Positions 5,658 through 7,769 of a stretch of DNA of 7,769 bases are shown here, piece by piece. Source of the stretch: Campylobacter concisus (GTDB taxonomy: Bacteria; Campylobacterota; Campylobacteria; Campylobacterales; Campylobacteraceae); the NCBI GenBank assembly GCA_018375265.1, contig JAHADO010000057.1, forward strand, positions 1 through 7,769, in the 5' to 3' direction. The position numbers and the translations under genes are program-made. Below the pieces are notes generated by a model. That model searched no databases. It saw only the letters and a program-made list of their open reading frames with translations, and was not told where the DNA came from. How positions within the stretch are numbered: position 1 is the stretch's first letter; each line of letters opens with the position of its first letter.

Positions 5658-6137
5658 CTATAAATTTACTAGCTTTTCTAAATTTTCGCCGTCTAAGCGG
5701 TAGTTTCTCCACTCAAGAGATTGGTTTTTAGCGCCCATGCTTTCATAAAATTTGACACTTGGCTCATTCCAGTTTAGACAGCACCACTCAAGCCTTTTTA
5801 AATTTTCATCCTTGCAAATTTGAGCTAGAAATTTAAAAAAAGCCTTGCCGATGCCTTGATCTCTAAACTCTTTTTTGACATAAATATCCTCAAGATAGAT
5901 CCCGCCAAGCCCTAAAAATGTAGAAAACGTGTAAAAATAGATGGCATATCCTACCACCCTGCCCTCACTTTCACAGACTAAGGCTTTTGCGTGATTTTTA
6001 TTAAAGATAGAGTCTGCAAAAATTTCATTTGTAAAAGTGACTTGATCGCTCATTTTTTCATAGCTAGCAAGCTCTCTTACGAGCTCGCAGATCACGTCTA
6101 TATCGCCCTCAGTCGCTTTTCTTATTTTAAATTTCAT
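5658..6137 (-). CDS. GNAT N-acetyltransferase, spermidine/spermine acetyltransferase-like
   Basis: A 159-residue acetyl-CoA-dependent acetyltransferase. The GNAT core shows the N-terminal IRKATEGDIDVICELVREL, the beta-4 strand YLEDIYV (81-87) with the acidic residue E83, the acetyl-CoA pyrophosphate loop RDQGIG (92-97), and NWNEPSVKFYESMGA (122-136) with Y131. The LEDIYV, NWNEPS and FY-x3-GA pattern, and a W at the end of the domain, resemble the SSAT/thialysine acetyltransferase subfamily that acetylates polyamines or lysine analogues. The true substrate cannot be told from sequence. The ATG shares its A with the nusA stop codon (TAATG), and its ribosome site GGAG (6145-6148) lies within the last codons of nusA, so translation is probably coupled and its expression tied to nusA. 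Confidence 0.9.
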   Translation of the reverse strand: MKFKIRKATEGDIDVICELVRELASYEKMSDQVTFTNEIFADSIFNKNHAKALVCESEGRVVGYAIYFYTFSTFLGLGGIYLEDIYVKKEFRDQGIGKAFFKFLAQICKDENLKRLEWCCLNWNEPSVKFYESMGAKNQSLEWRNYRLDGENLEKLVNL

Positions 6138-7240
6138 TAGTTATCTCCAAAGAGTGCTTTTAGATCTTTAACCATTTCTCCATTTTCGCTGTTGTTGCTA
6201 GTTTTTGAGCCAAGCTCGTTTAGCTCGATCTCATAACCAGTTAGCATGCTTGCAAGGCGGATGTTTATGCCATTTTTACCGATCGCTTTGCTCTTTTGTT
6301 CGCTCGCAAGTGTCACGATCGCCTTGTTTTCCTCGATCTTTACAGATGTGATGATCGCAGGTGCCATAGCGCGAGCTACCAAGATCGCTGGCTCAGTGGT
6401 GTACTCAATCGCATCGATACTCTCACCATGAAGCTCTTTACTTACAGCATTTATCCTAACGCCCTTTGTGCCGACAGTTGCACCGACTGGATCGATGTTT
6501 GGAGTGGTTGAGATGAGCGCTACTTTAGCCCTTTCGCCAGGGATCCTCGCACTTCCTTGGATGATGATGCCGCCATCTTTTATCTCAGGCACCTCTGAAG
6601 TTAGCAGCGCTTCAAGAAATTTAGGCGAAGTCCTTGAAAGTTCGACCTTTATGCCTAAATTTTTATCTGTAAAAACTTTTCTAATGACCGCTTTTACCAC
6701 GTCGCCTACTTTAAATTTCTCGCCTTTTATGCGGTTTTTACGTGGTAAGATGGCACGAAGCTCGTCTATCTCGATAAATGTGTTTTCATCGTTATCGACT
6801 CTGACAACTGGACCAAAGACCATGTGACCGCTCATCTCATTATATTTTTGTAAAATTTTCTCTTCTACTAGGCGCTGGATGTGATACTCAAGCTCTTTGT
6901 GAAGCGTTTGAGCTGCGGTTCTGCCAAGGTTATCAAGGCTTAGTTCGTAAGTGAGCTCATCACCGATCTCTACGCCACCATCTATCTTTTTAGCCTCTTT
7001 TAAGCTTAAAAAGTGCTCATTGTCTTCAGCAAGCCTCTCATCGTCGTTTGCTACGATTGAAATTTTTTGATAAAGCTTTAAATTTTTATTAGCATCTATG
7101 CTCACATCATACTCATAATTTTCGCCATAAACCCTTTTTGCAGTGTTTATCAAGGCTCTTATGACGCGCTCTTTTACATCTTCTATCTCTAAATTTTTCT
7201 CATTTGCAATTGACTCGATGATATCTGAAATTCTTTCCAT
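6137..7240 (-). CDS. nusA: Transcription termination/antitermination factor NusA
   Basis: A 367-residue NusA, which binds RNA polymerase and nascent RNA to control pausing, intrinsic termination and antitermination. Domains in order: N-terminal RNA-polymerase-binding domain (1 to about 125, opening MERISDIIESIANEK), S1 domain (about 133-201, GPVVRVDNDENTFIEIDE), KH1 (about 223-288, GTKG at 257-260) and KH2 (about 298-340, IGKNGINIRLA with GKNG at 321-324). The C-terminal acidic repeats of E. coli NusA are absent, as in many non-enterobacterial forms. I chose ATG 7240 because GGAG (7246-7249) lies 5 bases upstream. A longer in-frame reading to 7321 would start upstream of the likely promoter (-10 at 7292-7297) and has no family similarity. 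It is first in an operon with the GNAT gene. Confidence 0.96.
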   Translation of the reverse strand: MERISDIIESIANEKNLEIEDVKERVIRALINTAKRVYGENYEYDVSIDANKNLKLYQKISIVANDDERLAEDNEHFLSLKEAKKIDGGVEIGDELTYELSLDNLGRTAAQTLHKELEYHIQRLVEEKILQKYNEMSGHMVFGPVVRVDNDENTFIEIDELRAILPRKNRIKGEKFKVGDVVKAVIRKVFTDKNLGIKVELSRTSPKFLEALLTSEVPEIKDGGIIIQGSARIPGERAKVALISTTPNIDPVGATVGTKGVRINAVSKELHGESIDAIEYTTEPAILVARAMAPAIITSVKIEENKAIVTLASEQKSKAIGKNGINIRLASMLTGYEIELNELGSKTSNNSENGEMVKDLKALFGDN

Positions 7241-7291
7241 TTTTTCTCCATTGTGACGATAAATTTCGGGGATTTTTCGTGAAGTTTTGAA

Positions 7292-7297
7292 ATTATA
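7292..7297 (-). promoter_or_regulatory. nusA promoter -10 box
   Basis: On the minus strand the box reads TATAAT, about 50 bases before the nusA start at 7240. No good -35 is seen; that position overlaps the inverted repeat at 7312-7336. It supports the shorter NusA start. Confidence 0.6.
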
Positions 7298-7311
7298 CAT
7301 AAGCCATACTT

Positions 7312-7336
7312 TTAATAACATTAAGTTTGTTATTAA
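7312..7336. repeat. Perfect 8-bp inverted repeat in the nusA/HP0268-family divergent promoter region
   Basis: TTAATAAC (7312-7319) and GTTATTAA (7329-7336) are separated by 9 bases, so half-site centres are 17 bp apart. The element covers the expected -35 region of nusA and lies about 35 bp upstream of the -10 candidate of the divergent gene. The size suits a dimeric regulator operator, but the sequence is AT-rich and no regulator is identified. Confidence 0.5.
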
Positions 7337-7370
7337 CTTTTATTTAATCCTTTTTTTATGATGATTTGGG

Positions 7371-7376
7371 TATATT
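7371..7376 (+). promoter_or_regulatory. Promoter -10 candidate for the HP0268-family/miaB operon
   Basis: TATATT follows a T-rich upstream stretch (7351-7357 is T7), as usual for Campylobacter sigma-70 promoters. It lies about 37 bases before the ATG at 7413. The ribosome site is AAAGGA at 7401-7406. Confidence 0.45.
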
Positions 7377-7412
7377 GACCGATTAAAATTTAAGATTTTG
7401 AAAGGATTAAAA

Positions 7413-7655
7413 ATGGAGCTAAAACTTGCAAGAGCCGAATTAGACGCAAAACCAAAAACGATTTCACTAGAAAAGATAGAGGCAGCTGTCGAAAAAGAGG
7501 GTCAGAAAATTTTCTATTTTGATAAAGAAAACACACACAAACAACTAATCGCCTTAGTCGAGCACTTTGAAGAAAAAGGATTAAGCGTTTATCACAGAAC
7601 CGTGAAATACGGGCTTGATGATAGCGATTATATGTATGAAGTGCATATACTTTAA
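7413..7655 (+). CDS. HP0268-family small protein (Smr-like nuclease family)
   Basis: An 80-residue protein matching H. pylori HP0268 in length and pattern: [13 protein letters not shown] at the start, [17 protein letters not shown] (33-49) and [10 protein letters not shown] (51-60) in the middle, and the YMYEVHIL end. HP0268 has been described as a small protein with an Smr-like fold that nicks DNA and cleaves RNA; activity here is not shown by sequence alone. I chose ATG 7413 because AAAGGA (7401-7406) lies 6 bases upstream; the in-frame TTG at 7398 would code through that site. The stop overlaps the miaB start as TAATG, and I recall the same order (HP0268-HP0269) in Helicobacter, so it appears to be a conserved two-gene unit. 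A role linked to RNA or tRNA handling is inference. Confidence 0.88.
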   Translation: MELKLARAELDAKPKTISLEKIEAAVEKEGQKIFYFDKENTHKQLIALVEHFEEKGLSVYHRTVKYGLDDSDYMYEVHIL

Positions 7656-7769
7656 TGAGTAAAAAACTCTTTATCCAAACTCTAGGTTGTGCTATGAATG
7701 TTCGTGACAGCGAGCATATCATAGCCGAGCTCTCACAAAAAGAAGACTACTCCTTAACACAAAACATTG
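7655..7769 (+). CDS. miaB: tRNA-2-methylthio-N6-dimethylallyladenosine synthase MiaB, N-terminal part (cut by window edge)
   Basis: The 38 visible residues begin [20 protein letters not shown], the typical start of the methylthiotransferase (UPF0004) domain; C12 in LGCAMN is the first ligand of the auxiliary 4Fe-4S cluster. MiaB is a radical-SAM enzyme that adds the methylthio group to i6A37 of tRNAs. The GCAMN-x-RDSE form fits MiaB better than RimO, and the HP0268-family neighbour supports it. The radical-SAM CxxxCxxC and TRAM domain lie outside the window. The ATG shares its A with the previous stop (TAATG), and upstream ribosome pairing is weak, so translation is probably coupled to the upstream gene. 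Confidence 0.9.
   Translation, partial: MSKKLFIQTLGCAMNVRDSEHIIAELSQKEDYSLTQNI

Noticed and set aside
5634..5826. 13-base direct repeat GCAAATTTGAGCT (5634-5646 and 5814-5826) as a possible mobile-element or att repeat
   Set aside because: No element lies between the copies, one is in a terminator and one inside the GNAT gene; better explained by the general AAATTTGAGC excess.
7241..7321. 27-residue N-terminal extension of NusA (start at 7321)
   Set aside because: It covers the likely nusA -10 box, has no NusA-like sequence, and a well-spaced GGAG precedes the ATG at 7240.
7398..7412. TTG start giving five extra residues on the HP0268-family protein
   Set aside because: The AAAGGA ribosome site lies inside this extension and serves the ATG at 7413, which gives the family's usual 80 residues.

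Overview
The window looks like chromosomal DNA from a Campylobacter, most likely the C. concisus/curvus/showae/rectus group. The evidence is AT-rich but not extreme composition, very frequent AAATTT words, AAGGAG-type ribosome sites, and family content. A CcoI-type P-ATPase next to rho, and nusA near an HP0268-family gene coupled to miaB, are arrangements I recall from Campylobacterota genomes. Species assignment is inference.

Left block (1-2440): the start of a metal-transporting P-type ATPase (minus, cut by the window edge) overlaps the end of a YheO/DauR-like PAS-HTH regulator (minus). Divergent from the regulator are ridA and a threonine-synthase-like PLP enzyme with an N-terminal zinc ribbon (plus). 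The PLP enzyme can be expected to pass through reactive enamine/imine intermediates, which RidA hydrolyses. The pair plus regulator therefore looks like a small amino-acid metabolism module of unknown substrate.

Middle block (2441-5650): rho has its own promoter and a strong intrinsic terminator. After it come three visibly AT-richer genes: a small lipoprotein preceded by a T14 tract in its promoter region, a small HTH protein on the minus strand, and an 8-strand-type outer-membrane beta-barrel on the plus strand, divergent from the HTH gene. Bidirectional terminators separate the convergent pairs.

Right block (5651-7769): nusA and an SSAT-like GNAT acetyltransferase are translationally coupled (TAATG) on the minus strand. 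Divergent from nusA is an HP0268-family small protein coupled, also by TAATG, to miaB (cut by the right edge). The shared nusA/HP0268 promoter region holds a perfect 8-bp inverted repeat.

I corrected three starts: the HTH protein (GTG 4850), NusA (ATG 7240) and the HP0268-family protein (ATG 7413). No tRNA, rRNA, CRISPR array, insertion sequence or phage gene is visible. No intergenic stretch exceeds about 175 bases. I do not see a clearly new system; the most promising leads are the regulator/ridA/PLP-enzyme module, the T14 tract, and the recurrent AAATTTGAGC word in terminators.
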